Source of the DNA: Gentiana macrophylla
Taxonomy: Eukaryota > Streptophyta > Magnoliopsida > Gentianales > Gentianaceae
Assembly (NCBI GenBank): GCA_026214975.1
Contig: CM047814.1
Coordinates: 19,739,541-19,803,540 of the forward strand
Length of the DNA: 64,000 nt
Direction: 5' to 3'
The notes under the pieces were generated by a model. That model was not told where the DNA came from and ran no database searches. It was given only the letters and a program-made list of their open reading frames with translations. Both the position numbers and the translations under genes were made by a program. Of the stretch, positions 35,279 through 47,950 are shown piece after piece (the first letter of the stretch is position 1; each line of letters starts with the position of its first letter).

Positions 35279-35332
35279 TTTTACTATAAAAACAACTCAC
35301 TAACTAGAATCAGCCCTCCTTCTAGAGCCAAA

Positions 35333-35832
35333 TGATGTTGCTTAAAATCGCAATCAAGTAATTAAATGGTTCGAGTTAGGAAAATAATATCAAACAAGTA
35401 TATTTTATATGAATTTGGACTGAACTCTTTTGAGATAGCTGCCTACGTATCCAGTTCAAGTATTGAACAGGAATCAAGTCTCCCTCGTAGTTCAGATTGC
35501 CTTTTTATCCCTTTAGATCATGGGGATAACTCCCTCTACTATAGTAGGGAGTTACCAGCGGTTATTCTACCAACTATAAGACGTGGGATCTACCCATGTT
35601 TGTAAACGGTTATGCCGTTATTGACTCTGTATTTGTCCTGCTCATTTGATTATCCTGTCCAGAGGTCTTTCTGGTCAGAACATAGCGGTGTTCTGCTCAT
35701 TTGGTTATTCTGTCCAGAGGTCTTTCTGGTCAGAATCTGGTAGAGTCCTGCTCTACCAGTCCATTTATCTTTATTGTCTAGTCTTTATAATGGGCCCGGC
35801 CCAATTGTAAATAACCCGGCCCAGTGGGCCTA
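35333..35832 (-). repeat. 5' LTR of the non-autonomous Tat-like element
   Basis: This is the partner of 31523-32025. Compared with it, this copy has a few small insertions and substitutions, for example at 35400-35430. It reads TGATGTTGC at its inner edge, one base different from the other copy. Confidence 0.88.
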
Positions 35833-35837
35833 TATAT
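35833..35837. repeat. Target-site duplication ATAAT, right
   Basis: This is the partner of 31518-31522. The CACTA sequence resumes directly after it. Confidence 0.88.
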
Positions 35838-36289
35838 CATCAATAATGCTGCAGGACGAGGCATTTTACCGGATAAGGGGAGCAGTTTTCGAAGACCAAA
35901 GAGGAGCTCGAATTTGGCGGTGGTTGAAGCTCCACATTAATGATATTTGGTGCTGAGATGAGATGTTTTTAGTAAAATCGGCGAAGAAATGGCGGATCGC
36001 GGAGAAATGGCGAGAGAGGACCTCAAAAAAAATTCGAGAAAGTCAGAGGATGAAATGAAGAAGGAGGAGGGAGGCTGCCCGAAATATTTAGGTTTTAATA
36101 TTTAATGGGACGACGGATTCGTTTTTGGGACGACATATGTCTTCGCATTAAACCATATCATAATAAAGAAAAAAAAACCTTTTTTTTAAATTATGTCAAA
36201 ACATTATTTAAATTAAAATTATGTTTATTTTTTTGTGTAGATTAAAATTTTGTCCTCAAAAAATTTCTTTTGTTAAAACATTAATATAA

Positions 36290-37700
36290 AAAACTATTAC
36301 TCAATAACGAACCTCAGAGTACTATTTTAAAATAAGATAGAAACATTATTTAACTTACGAACCATGGGTTTAAAATGTACCACTCAATAACGAATATCGG
36401 GTTTGAAATGTTGAAATAAATAACAAACCACGGCATTGAAATCATCAACCGACTAACTAACGGACCCCATGTTTGAAATCACTACTCAATAACAAACCTC
36501 GAGTTTCAATCACTACTCTATAATGAAACTCGGGTTTCAAATCTACTACTTTAACAAACCTATGGTTTGAAAACTTGAACTAACTAACGAACCCCGGGTT
36601 TGAAATCATCAACCGACTAATTAACGAGCCCCATTTTTAACTCACTACTCAATAATAATCCCCGGGTTTGAAATCTTGAACTAATTAACGAAGCTTGGGT
36701 TTGAAGTCATCAACCGACTAATTAATGAACCATAGGTTTTAAATCACCCCTCAATAATGAAGTCACCAATGAACCATGTGTTTGAAATCATGAACTCACT
36801 AACGAACCTGAACCTGAAATGATCAAAATAGGAACTCACTGATGAATGCCGCGATTCAAATCGGGATCTCACTAACGAACCTCGGGTTTGAAATTATGAA
36901 CTATCTAACGAACCATAAGTCTTAAATGATCAAATCAGGAACATACTAACTAATCCCGTGATTCAAATCAGGATCTCACTAACGAATCTCGGGTTTGAAA
37001 TCTTAAACAAACTAACGAACCTCAGGTTTGAAATCATCAACCGACTAATTAACGAGCCCCAGGTTGAAATCACTACTCAAGAATGAACCTCGGGTTTGAA
37101 ATCTTGGACTAACTAACGAAGCATGGGTTTGAAATCATTAATCGACTAATTAACGAGCCCTAGGTTTTAAACTACTACTCAATAATGAACTCACTAACGA
37201 ACCCTGAGTCTGAAATGATCAAATCGCTTACTCACTAACGAATCCCATGAATCAAGTCAGTATCTCACTAATGAACCTCGGGTTTGAAATCATGATCTCA
37301 CTAACGAACCTCGGGTTTGAAATCATCAACCTACTATCTAACAAACCCCGGGTTTGAAATCACTACTCAATAACGAACCTCGGGCTTGAAATCTTCAAAT
37401 AACTGACGAACCTCAGGTTAGAAATCATCAATCAACTAATTAACGAGCCATAGGTTTAAAATCACCACTCAATAAAGATGTCACTAACGAGCCCAGGGTG
37501 TCAAATCATGAAGTCACTAACGAACCATATGTTTGAAATGATCAAATCAGGAACACACTAATGAATCCCGTGATTCAAATCAAGATCTCAATACCGAACA
37601 TCAGGCTTGAAATCCTGAACTAACTAACGAACCTCGAATTCGAAGTCTTGAACTCAATAACGAACCTCGTGTTTGAAATCTTTACGAACGCCAACTTTAA
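36290..37700. repeat. Irregular tandem array in the CACTA 5' region
   Basis: About thirty units are built on ACTAACGAACCTCGGGTTTGAAATC with intervening CATCAACCGACTAATTAACGAGCCCC or ACTACTCAATAA variants. Units are about 35-55 bp and strongly mutated. CACTA elements often carry subterminal repeats that bind their accessory transposase protein; here the array is long and lies inside the palindromic region. Confidence 0.88.
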
Positions 37701-37859
37701 GTTATATAATTAAGAATTATTTTGTTCAAAAAAAATATTTAAATAAAAACAAATATTACTAGAACGATTTAATTATCAATTTTATAAAAATATTGAAAAT
37801 AATATAATTCATTCATTTAGTTAATAAATTATTAATCAAAAACAAATATTAAAATAAAT

Positions 37860-38409
37860 GTTCAAAGGGACGACATAATCGTCCCTTTAAATAAATAAAA
37901 ATTGACCGTGCAATAACAGGTATTAAATTGATTAAAAAAAATTGTAATTAATTTTTTTTTTTGAGGGGAATTGTAATTATTTAAAGGGATGACATTTGCC
38001 GTCCCAAAAAATTTGAGTCCACGTGGATTGATAAAAAATATTTGAACAAATGAGATTCCACAAAATTGATAAAAAAAAAAAGTGTAAACATTTAAGGGGA
38101 CGACTTTTGTCGTCCCAACAAATGAGACAGTCCACGTGGATTCCAGGTTGGCATGTAGTCGTCCCAAAAAAAAAAAATTAATTTCCCGACAAAAATTTCC
38201 CACCAGCTCAAATTTCCCTCCAATTCAACACGTCGTCCCAAAAACGATTGTGTCCTCCCAAGAAATGATCCTGCCAATTTTTCCCACCAAAAAACCAATG
38301 AAAATTTGACTTTTCCCAGAATTTATTTGTTGGGACGACTAGTCGTCCCAAAAAACATATTTATTGCGACGACAAGATGTCATCCCAAAAAACCATTTTT
38401 CTAGTAGTG
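37860..38409 (-). repeat. CACTA terminal region with GGGACGAC/GTCGTCCC palindromes
   Basis: Short inverted repeats of GGGACGAC paired with GTCGTCCC or near variants occur near 37868, 37987, 38098, 38333 and 38368. Single arms lie at 38158, 38230 and 38252. The last 17 bp are the CACTA tip. Outer copies also occur at 36112-36150 inside the element. Confidence 0.8.
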
Positions 38410-38930
38410 TGTAGCTCTTAGCCGAAGTGAGATGAGTGTTATATTTCTCAACTCAGAATTTCATTTAGAGATTTATAGAGTTGAATTGTGGAAAAGAAAA
38501 AAAAAATACTAAGTGCATGAGTGTGAGAGCTTCTATTTTGATAAAAAAAAATTACATTAGAAATTGATAATAAATCTCCTAAAAAAATTATTATAAAAAA
38601 AAATTTACATTAGAAGTAATTTTTTTGTTTTGTTTTGTCACTTTCACGACTACTAAAAGCCTGTTGTGTTGATTGAACCGATAATTTTTTTTCCATAATA
38701 AAGACTTGGCCCATTTTTATTTATTAAAACATGTAACCATGTGTCTTGCCGAAGCAGTGGGCCATAGGCGGTCGGCTGGCCCGCCTTGTGGCAGGGCCAG
38801 CTCTAAGTATAATCGTTGTAGCTTAACATTTCACATATTGAATCGATAACAGTAATAACATGAGTTAATTTCACCTGTAGACTCGTATTTAAATCAAACC
38901 CAAGTTTTAACCTGAACCATATCTTAACTA
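38410..38930. other. AT-rich spacer
   Basis: No gene. 38745-38880 holds a GGGCC-edged repeat related to 22740-22910. Confidence 0.4.
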
Positions 38931-38932
38931 TA

Positions 38933-38960
38933 ATAAAAGAGCCAATGTGTTTCCCCTCAA
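38933..38960 (+). mobile_element. Helitron-like 5' end, + orientation
   Basis: TCTTAACTATAATAAAAGAG matches the usual plant Helitron start (TC then an AT-rich tract to ATAATAAAAGAGC). The base before it is A, as expected for insertion between A and T. It could pair with the + strand Helitron 3' end at 47980, about 9 kb away, but that is unproven. Confidence 0.5.
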
Positions 38961-39221
38961 AATTGTTTCCCCCTCGGGTGTTTCCCTTAAAAACAGTTTT
39001 TTCATAATTAATTTATTCCAATAAATATAATATTAATTAATTAATTAAAAAGATATATATAATACCATTATTTATCAAATCAAACAACCTAAAAGTATTA
39101 TAAAAAAAAGCATGTTAAGCTATTCCCTGTATTGATTTTACCTTAAGCAAATTTTTTTTTTTTTTTTTGTAGCAACCGACATATTTTTTTAAATGTACCA
39201 AACTTATTGTGTATATCAATA

Positions 39222-39255
39222 CTAGCCAATAACCCGTGCACATGCACGGGACGTT
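39222..39255 (-). repeat. Helitron 3' terminal hairpin and CTAG end (minus)
   Basis: The perfect 8-bp stem CCCGTGCA/TGCACGGG with TG loop is followed at 7 bases by CTAGT. Confidence 0.8.
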
Positions 39256-39556
39256 TAGTGTCTTACCCATCCAACCAGGTGCTTAGCACAATTATTTTTT
39301 TCATACCTATCATGTTATATTACATGATTATTCGAAACAAAGATAATATGAATTACTAAATTTTTATGTTTATCGTGAATTCAGATTAACTATACCATGT
39401 AAGCACAGAATTGCATAATCCCAGGTCATCACCAGCAAAAAAAACTTGATGAACTGTGTTGTGCACAGAGTTGTTCCTATAATGCAAACAATCATGAACA
39501 TTAATGATTTTGTAAGCTGACGCTAACATTTACAATAGCTTAACGTGTACTTTATT

Positions 39557-39999
39557 TTAGGTGGAAAGCCTCCTTAACATGTACTTTATTTTAGGGATGC
39601 CTTCACAAATATTCGTGTCTAAAATCCTCGTGTCCTTGGTGAAAAGTAGCTCATATTTTGCCTTTGCAATATGATACCCCGATCTACGTGGGATAACGCT
39701 TACACCGGAGAAAGCATATATATTTCCTTCAACTAATTCTTTAACAAAGTAACTCATACATGTCAGGTCTTTAATAAATCCCTGCATCAAAATTTTCTAC
39801 AAAATGATCAAGTATTAGACCGTTTTTTCAAGTATGGTAAGTTAATTGTTTAAAAATGCGTGAAATACATCCTTACATTTTTATCAATGCACAATGTGTA
39901 CAATCCTCTAGGGTATCGGTTAATTACACTGAATAATCGAACCTTAATGACCCAATCATGTCTCCCAGGGCGTAGCGAATCCAGAGGTGCAAAATGCAT
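39557..39999 (-). pseudogene. Helitron RPA-like (DUF223 OB-fold) gene fragment
   Basis: Exon 1 (39999-39877) starts MHFAPLDSLRPGRHDWVIKV, the typical LRPGR.W.IKVR opening of plant RPA1-like DUF223 proteins. It reaches a GTAAGG donor in phase 0. Exon 2 (from about 39782, acceptor TGCAG, to the stop at 39557) has LVEGNIYAFSGVSVIPR and YELLFTKDTRI, the second half of the OB fold. It is linked to Helitrons in plants, probably as single-strand DNA binding. Short and perhaps truncated. Confidence 0.7.
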
Positions 40000-40389
40000 T
40001 TTTTGTTTTGAGCAGCACATCATCAATCATGATAGATGTATAAGTTTAACAACACGTTTGAATGGAACAATATTCAATACAACATAGATATAAAAATAAG
40101 TAAAAGCATAAAAGTAGTGTTTTATTCTCACATTCGTAAAACAATCGAAACCAATGGTACATTAATGAAAAGACTTGTAAATAAAAATGAATATTGTGTT
40201 CTATTAAAATGTTAATGTATTAAAAGATACAAAAGGGAAAACAATCATACACAAATGCACTTCGCCCTATAAGTCAAATACTTCATGATAAACTATATTT
40301 TGCGTGTAATTCCATGGGTCATCATCTTTGTTAACTACCAGAAACTTTAGACATGTGGGTGCGGTGACACGGGAGATTGCCACATATTG

Positions 40390-40722
40390 CTAGCCATGTG
40401 AAAACACCGGGTTCGGAAGGTATACACCTATGTTTTTCAATGTCTGGCATTGACTCTTATTGATTGTCATAGAAAAGCCCAACCTTAATGGGAACTGTCT
40501 TCTTTTTGTGGGAAACGGTGAATGACTGTCTTGTGGTGTCAATGTGATTCGAGGAATAACAACTTTATCACCCACATTTGGCCCTGTTAAAATATGTGCT
40601 TCTATTACCCTGTCACCAAGCCGTGTAACTTGAAGTCGCGTTCCGTTGCACATACCTTGTAATTGATTCAGATTTCGCAATAGGATCACGGGTGCTCCTT
40701 CAATTCTTTGAGCTCTAAACAA
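40390..40722 (-). pseudogene. Helitron PIF1-like helicase C-terminal fragment
   Basis: The frame has GAPVILLRNLNQLQGMCNGTRL and VVIPRITLTPQDSHSPFP. The helicase motif-VI side follows as FPLRLGFSMTINKSQCQTLKNIGVYL, ending PNPVFSHG at a stop. Helitron helicases normally have SQGQTL, so the Cys in SQCQTL is a change in a core motif. An upstream NPPEYLNSLVF block lies in another frame at about 40740-40790. Truncated and inactive. Confidence 0.85.
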
Positions 40723-40799
40723 TGACTTGGTATTCTTGGAAAACTAAAGAGTTGAGGTATTCTGGTGGATTTATGTTGTGTTCGACGTCATGCTGATCA

Positions 40800-43700
40800 T
40801 TGGGAGAGATAGTGTCAGCACTCATTTACTTGCGGCCAACTCCCAGAATGGCAGCCGACATCATTTCATTTATTTTACCGACATCACTATTTTTCGGAGC
40901 AAGTATGTTTGTTGAAGTGTTTCATTTTATTTTATTAATAAGGTTGAACACGTGTATATTAGCAAAAAAATATATGGATATGAAACAAAAAATATATAAT
41001 AAAAAAATTGAGGCACAATTAATATCCTGCCAGAATGGTGGGGAAATTTTAATAACCGAACTCAGACTATTTTTGTTCTCTCGGTTTTATTATTTTCAGT
41101 CTTTCATTAATTTTTTTTAGTTTGGAATGTGAAGGTTTTCTTTTTGTTCTTTTTCTTTTCTCTTATTTGAGGTAGGATTTCATTTTTATGAGAGGAGTTG
41201 TGATTGTGACACTCTTAGAAAAAGTCATGAAGCTGGATGATTGAAAAAAAGAAAATGATACTTAAAAAAAAGGATGACAACGTTTTTCTTTAAAAAAAAA
41301 GATAAACAAAACGGGAATCAAAAAATGATTAAAAAACAATAAACGGTAGACAACCCCTAAATTACACACAGGTAAGTTTTTGTGTAATTGTATAAATGAG
41401 ACTTATTTTAGGACATTTATTGAATTAAGGGTTGAACTTATAAAACATTTTAAAAAACACGTAGGTCATATTCCATCAGACCAATAATGCAAGGGTCAAC
41501 AAACAAATTTGCTGCAATCGTGATTGTTCTTCCATTTTTTTTCCCCGCATTTGTTGACGGTTTATATTTTATTTTATAAATAAGGTTGAATTCATGTATA
41601 TTAGCAAAAAAAAAAATAAAATTCATGTATATTAGCAAAAAAAAAATATTGATATGTTTTGCTTTAGTTTAGATTTTATTCAGGAGTCCCTTAAGAGAAG
41701 AAAATAGTCCATAAATAAAGAATTAAAATTTGAACTATTAACTACCAAGAAGAAAAAAGTTTGTTTTGACAAAAAAGTAGAAAAAAGTAAGGTGAAATTA
41801 ATTTTAAACTCATGTGTCAATGTATTTTCAGTGACAATTATTGATGCACGGACAATTATATAGACTAATAAAGTATTTTTTGTAATTTAGACTAATCAAA
41901 TATTAAATATATCGCGACACACGTTAGAACATTATCATTGCGTATTATAAATACAACGACAATTGTAAATTAATGAAGTATCAATTGTACAACGACATCA
42001 CACATCCAAAAATAAGTACACAAAAAAAAAAAAAAAACCACCAAACTGCATTTGCAATTGTATACGCAGACTATCTTAATTGGAACCGTATTGTCTGGAA
42101 AAAATGTTGTGTTGTGTTGTGTTGTGTTTGAACTGTATATATACCTGAGAAGATGTATTTGCTTGCGATTGATTTATTGTAAAAGTAATGAATGTATCAT
42201 CTCAATTAATTGAGTATAACATGTATAGTAAAATACATGTAGAGAACAATAACAGTTTATACCTCGCTTGGATGACATGTCAGGTTAATATGTAATCTGT
42301 GTTTCATGTATATATTTATAGTGAGGGAATGAGATTTTTTAGATTGGTGGTTTATCCTATATTTAATTAATTTAATATTTATATGTTTCTTCATATTAAA
42401 ATTTGTTAGGATGTTTATTTAGATTTAAAAAATAAATGTTAGGAATGTTTGTTGAGAATAAAAAAAGAAAATTGTTGTACTTTTTTTTTTAGGGGGTGTG
42501 TTAGAGTGATTTTTTTATAAAATTTTATTGTTTAGATTGTTAGGATTGTTTGTGGAGATTAAAAAAAAGAAAAGATTGTTGTACGTTTTTTTTTCTTCAG
42601 ATTGTTGTACTTTTTTTTGGGTTAGAGTGATTTTTTTTATAAAATTTTATTGTTTAGATTTTATTGTTAGGTGGCCATTGCAGAATATTGTACGGTTGGT
42701 TTATCCTGTAGATATGCTTTCAATTTTATTGTTAGATATAGATATAGATTGTTGCAAGGTTTTTTTTGGTCTAATTTTTTTTCTTGGTTCGAGTGGTTTT
42801 TTTCCTTTATTTTTGGGTTTGGGTCGGATCTTTCCGGGTAATCGGGTTAAATCATCCTTTCAAATATATATAGATATAGATATAGATATAGATCCCATTT
42901 TTTAGGGAGTGTTATCAATACATTATCCACAATATAGTGTGTATACAGATTTCATGCATCAAGATTTATCTCTTTTTTTAAATCAAAATTTATCTTATAT
43001 AAATATAATTACATCAGTAAAATAGTTTACATAGACAAAAATAAAAAAATGCACTACAACAAACAAAATAATAATAAAATATTTATGGTATTTTGGAGGA
43101 GAGAATTATATACCTACCATTGTTATTATTTTGTTAGCAGCACGTATAATATTTTATTATTATATTTATGGTAAATTGATTTTATGAGGTATTTCCCCAT
43201 ATTAAATTTTAGTTAGTTGATAAACTATGAAATTTTGTTTTCACACATTCAATACAACTACTTAACAAATATTCATGATAACATATTCTGTATAAATTAT
43301 GATGTATACAAATTACAATTGTATTTGATGTTGTTTTCATAAGTTCAATACAACTACCTCACAAATATTCATAACAGAGTATTTTTGCATAAATTACGAT
43401 GTATCACTTATTAACGAACTAAGGTTGTATTTGATTCCGTGTTCATAAATTCAATACAACTACCTGATAGATATTCTTAACATAGTACTATCGCATAAAT
43501 AACTGCAAAGTACGAAGCAAATTTGCATGAACAAGTACTACAAACATCTATAAGGCACTTGAAATTGCAAACGTGATGGACCTTAACGGAAAACTTCATT
43601 CTTGGAATTCAAACACGAAATCTCTATGTCATACTTTTATCCCTATAACTATTATTTCAATCCATAAAACAATAATGAAGTGGAAGGACTTAAGCTCATT

Positions 43701-44270
43701 GATTGATTCTTGATTTTGTCATACTCTTCTTTAGATATCTGAATTAACTCAAGGTAATGTTCGTCTGAAAGAATGCTTGAGCATGACATGCTTCGCATGT
43801 AGGCTTACCAAACATTAGCCGAAATTATGCATCGTATGGTTCATTCGGTTGCAATGGGAGCATATTTGACTGCCTTCAATGCGGCCACCACCACGATTGC
43901 TTCTCCCTCTCTGCCACCACGAGAAGCTCTGGCACTTCTGTTGCCCCTTCTATATGAAGGCACAAACATAGCTTCTTTTTGTTCGCCTCTTTCATCCACT
44001 AACGTCATATTGTAGAATGTTATTCTCTGAAGCCTAAAGAATACCTCAGGGTGTGTAAGAAACTTGGTGCCCCCACCCAAACAGGATTGTATTCATGTTT
44101 CAATCCAACCAAGAACAAAAATTCATCCATACCATTTCGTTTTTTCCAATGACCGCCACATCAACTGACAATGGTAGGTATATAACTCTCCCCTCCAAAA
44201 TACTATTTGCATGGTAGATTTTTTTTTTTCTAAACACGCACTTTGTTCCATAGTAAAATATTGTTTGTGT
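40800..44270. other. AT-rich low-complexity region
   Basis: No gene is supported. Direct repeats include CATGTATATTAGCAAAAAAAA (about 41595 and 41625, with a related copy near 40955). A ~130-bp doublet containing GTTAGAGTGATTTTTTT...TTATTGTTTAGA lies at about 42480-42670, and (GATATA)n at about 42870-42895. Three ~100-bp units with TTCAATACAACTAC begin at 43249, 43344 and 43450. A minus open frame at 44080-43841 matches no family I know. Confidence 0.5.
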
Positions 44271-44874
44271 AAGAAAAATTATGTCGGTCATTAATTGAGC
44301 CCGTGTAATTTTCTTCCCCGTAATAATGGTCTTATAGGAAATTCGTTTTTTCTAGGAAATATGCTATTTATTATTTATTGGTTATTTAAAAGGAGTTTTA
44401 ATTCGATTAAAAACTTGGCTTTGATGGACGGCCGAGATTAAAGCTAAAACCTAGATCATTCGGATTTCGGCCCTCTCTCCACCTATAAAAACAATGCTTT
44501 ACTCCATCATAAAGCATACGAAAGAAACCAACGCATCACAGTTGTAGGCAATGAGAGAGATGTCGGAATCCTCTCATCAAGACGGCAACAACGGAGACAT
44601 AGTCGAGTAACAATAGCTGTAGGAAAATGATCCTGGTGATTTCTTCTACTATTCAGGTACTCTGAATCTATTGTTTAATTTATAGTTTGCACACATCATA
44701 TACTTTAGTTAAATTTTTAGAAGATGTTTCGGCCTTACCCAGATATGGTTTACCGTTTACAAATAGAGTAATGTGGTGCTTATCTTGATTTCAATGATGT
44801 TTAGTATCAATGGCATTAATTTTCAATGCATTGTCCTAATTCTATAGTGATGCTCAAGGATCATTACTGACATT

Positions 44875-44892
44875 TGGTATTAGAGCCACATC
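44875..44892 (+). other. tRNA(iMet)-type primer binding site of the chromovirus
   Basis: TGGTATTAGAGCCA follows an LTR end ...ACTGACA by two bases. One mismatch from the standard site. Confidence 0.65.
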
Positions 44893-45329
44893 CTGCCCCC
44901 GTGGAATCTCCATGGATGAAAGTACACGTTTTAAGGCGATGGATGAGTTGTGGGAGGACCAAAATAGGTTATAAAAAGATGTTCATGTCTGCAGTGAGGA
45001 GGTTCACAACTGTAATGTGAAAATTGATGCGCTGCATGCTAAAAAGGACTTTCTCCGGTCATCTATGACTGCGAATCAAGCTGCTATGCAAGCTCAGAAG
45101 GATCCTCTGACGTCTATGTCACAAGCTTGGATGTAGAAGATTGATAGTGTGGGTGAGACATTTTCACAAGCACTTTCGTCGTCATCTCATTAAACTAGAA
45201 CTCACTCATCAATTCATGCCGGCTTGCTACCCACGCTATATATGTATGAAACTAACTTCAAATTAGATAAAAATGAGAATTTTGAGGTAGGATTTTGGTC
45301 GATTTCCCCCTGTTTGATGTAGAATAGCC

Positions 45330-45960
45330 TAAGGAATGGAAACAACATAGTGAAAGATACTTCCAGATTCATGATGCTTCAGATGATCAGAGAGTAGGCT
45401 TAACAGAAACTCATATTCAAGGAAAAGTAGATGTGTGGTTTGGAAATCCGAGATTGAGTTTTCCAGTATGAATACGGCATTACTGAGAGAAGAAGTTATG
45501 AGATGACTTGGAGGTAAGTCATTTGAACTGGCAGTGGATGAATTCCATGTACTGAGACAAAAGACGGCAGTAGAGGAATATCTATCAGAGTTTGAGGTAT
45601 TAAGAAGCTTGGTGATGTTACAAAATCATATGTTGAGAAATACATACCCAATCAAATGAATTATCAGAGGCCTTAAGCTGAAAATTAAGTCTGCAGTGAG
45701 ATTGATGATGCATGAGGACATGTATGATGCCATTAATGCGGCCATACGCCAAAAATATAATATAATAGCATTGAATGACATACATGTGCATACGTATTAC
45801 TCAAACCTTGGCCAATTTAGGTTCTCTTCATTCACCACTAAGGTGACTAATAAAATACCCTACCTTGAGAATAAACCAGTGATACATAAGGCAATTACTC
45901 ATAAGGAGTCACAGGAGAAAAAGGCCAAAGGGTTATGTTTTAAATGTGATGAAAAATAGC
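45330..45960 (+). pseudogene. Chromovirus gag fragment
   Basis: Broken frames show W..H...YFQIHDASDDQRV and IQGKVDVWF-like text. An open frame follows at 45696-45959 ending KKAKGLCFKCDEK, the first half of the CCHC knuckle (KGLCFKCDEKW...H.C), cut by a TAG. Chromovirus gag has exactly this motif before protease. Confidence 0.65.
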
Positions 45961-46839
45961 CCAAGCCATGTGTGCGACCAGAAATGCATAGACTTTCTTC
46001 TAGATGGGGATGATGAAGTTTGAGAAGAGATTATAGTGGATAAAGAGGATATGGTACGGGATACTAGACCATTGAGACTACTTAGTTATTCGTGTACACC
46101 TTATATAAACATGTCACCTCTAACACCATTAAGACTACATGCCTCTTGAAGAAAAAAGACCATCCTCATCCTCATATGCAGTAGGAGATCTCACACTTTC
46201 ATAGACCAGTAAGCTGCCAATGAGGTGCAATGTGTGACATAACCAACTCACCCTATGTTAAGCACAAAAGTAGATGGAAACAAAAATATGAGTGGATTTA
46301 AGTGTCCTGGCTTGCCATGGATCATGCAAGGGTTAAGTTTTAACAAGATGTGAGATTGATCAAGTTGAAAGGTTGTGACATGATATTACGGATGGATTAG
46401 ATGAAAAGGTACAATGACATGGTTTTTGACTTCAACAAATAGCTTGTTTTCACTAACGAGGTAGAGCAAATTAAGCTAAGAAGTTACACAGAAGAAGCTC
46501 AACTAAAGATGATCAGCTGCAAAATCATTACTAAGAATTTGAGAAGGGACCTATGGATTCTTAGGGTGCCTCACTTTGATACAGGAACAAGCTCTGAATC
46601 CTATGTGCATTGAGTATCATGAGGTGTTTGCGAATTCCCAAGGATTTTCACCAATGAGGGGCTATGGCCTATGGGCATCCCATCACATTAAAAGAATGTG
46701 TTGAACCTGTGAAACTAAAACCTTGTAGATATGCTCACAAAAGTATTAAATAGAGCGGTTGGTACATTAAATTCTACAACGGGGGAATATACAGCACAAT
46801 AATAGTCCAATTTCATCACCTTTTCTCCTTGTGAAATAG

Positions 46840-47455
46840 AAAGATGAAACATTGAGATTTTGTGAGGATTACAGAAGGTTGAGTGACTTGACAGTCACGG
46901 ATGGCTACCATATTCCCTAATTGATGAATTATTGGATGACTTAGGAGTGCCAGGTATTTTCTAAAATAAACTTGAGGATTGGATTCCATCAGATTTTGAT
47001 GAATGAAGATGATGTCCAGAAGACCGCCTTTGTAACTCATTATGGCCAATTTGAATTCAAAGTGATGCCATTTGGGCTCACAAATGCCCGACCACATTTC
47101 AGAGAAGTATGAATGATCCGTTGAGACCTTACTTGAGGAAGTTTGTGCTGATATTTTTTTGGTGACATCATAATCTTCCATCATGACATGGCTTCCCACA
47201 CACAACATCTTAAAGTGGTTCTAGAAGTTTTGAAGAAGAAACCAATACTATGCTAAATTGCCCAATTCTTTTGGACAAACCAAGGTGGTATTCATAGGTC
47301 ATGTCATACAAGAGGATGAAGTGCATGCTGACCCAAGTAAGATTCAAGCTATATCAAATTGGCCCTATACCTATAATGTGGCTGAATCGAGAGGATTTAT
47401 TTGGCCTAAAATGTATATACTGGAGATTTGCACCCATATGGGATTATTGCTACAA
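46840..47455 (+). pseudogene. Chromovirus reverse transcriptase fragment
   Basis: Frames contain [39 protein letters not shown] and [18 protein letters not shown], the RT palm. GDIIIFHHDMASHTQHLKVVLE follows the catalytic box, where YIDD should be; the box is mutated (FFGDIIIF). HADPSKIQAISNWP closes it. Stops and frameshifts throughout. Confidence 0.8.
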
Positions 47456-47950
47456 CCTTGATTATTTTTAAACTCAACAATACTCATGTGTGACGCAATT
47501 AATGATTCTATGTCTTTATGATTATTAAATTTGAGTGACAATAAATCATTTGACAAAGAGTATTTGCAGTTATAATATAATGTTAGTATAAAAGTATACG
47601 TAACTAAAACATTACACAATTTTTCGGACACATTATATTTTGATGATGTTTTTTAGGTTAGAAGGAAATTAGAGAATATCTACAGATATACAAGATACAT
47701 GAGACAAATATTCATTTGATACCAATAAAATACATTATTTATAACTATAAAAAAAACTTATCATGTTTTATCTGAATGGAGCATATCGTATTTAAAAGAA
47801 AGAAAATGTAAATGACGAGTTTGATTTAATACGTATGAGTAAGAGAAATAAAATCATTCTACCAATCATAAAATCACTATATAATAAGTATCATTCTAAA
47901 ACATATATTTATTTTATAAATTATGCGCATAATCAACAATATATTTAACT

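Larger units (their letters stand above)
31523..35832 (-). mobile_element. Non-autonomous Tat-like LTR retrotransposon with gag-integrase deletion
   Basis: Two LTRs of about 500 bp (31523-32025 and 35333-35832) are nearly identical and flanked by ATAAT duplications, so insertion is comparatively recent. On the minus strand gag (35278-33960) joins directly to the C-terminal part of integrase (about 33900-33453). Protease, RT, RNase H and the integrase core are missing. A 20-copy tandem array fills the space before the 3' LTR. TGGGGGGACTTA on the minus strand next to 32025 is a good polypurine tract. TTTGGCTCTAGAAGG next to 35333 is the primer-binding position. It would need proteins supplied by a relative. 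Confidence 0.88.
29725..38409 (-). mobile_element. CACTA (En/Spm) element, 3'-truncated and split by an LTR element
   Basis: The right end reads CACTACTAGAAAAATGG on the minus strand (38393-38409), a textbook CACTA tip. Inside are subterminal GGGACGAC/GTCGTCCC palindromes (35.9-38.4 kb), a 1.3-kb irregular tandem array, and a TNP2 transposase pseudogene (31077-29725). A 4310-bp LTR element sits at 31523-35832. The opposite CACTA end was not found; the sequence past 29725 degenerates and meets a LINE fragment. Autonomous activity is impossible as seen. Confidence 0.8.
39222..40722 (-). mobile_element. Helitron 3' half, minus orientation
   Basis: On the minus strand a helicase fragment (40722-40390) is followed by an RPA-like gene (39999-39557). 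The terminus is a CCCGTGCA-TG-TGCACGGG hairpin, then TTATTGG and CTAG next to T (39222). This order is the standard autonomous plant Helitron 3' half. The Rep/HUH domain and the 5' end were not found upstream, so the element is truncated. Confidence 0.8.
44300..47460 (+). mobile_element. Degenerate Ty3/gypsy chromovirus (5' LTR part, PBS, gag, RT)
   Basis: TTGGTATTAGAGCCA at about 44876 is the initiator-methionine tRNA binding site common to chromoviruses (usual TGGTATCAGAGC). Upstream is LTR-like sequence with CCTATAAAAACA (about 44480). Gag follows, ending in KGLCFKCDEK (45925-45957), then stop-filled protease and RT. RT ends abruptly near 47460, after DPSKIQAISNWP. RNase H and integrase are absent. 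Confidence 0.75.

Noticed and set aside
42480..42910. 125-codon hydrophobic + strand frame
   Set aside because: Created by T-rich duplicated sequence and a GATATA repeat; no conserved protein features.
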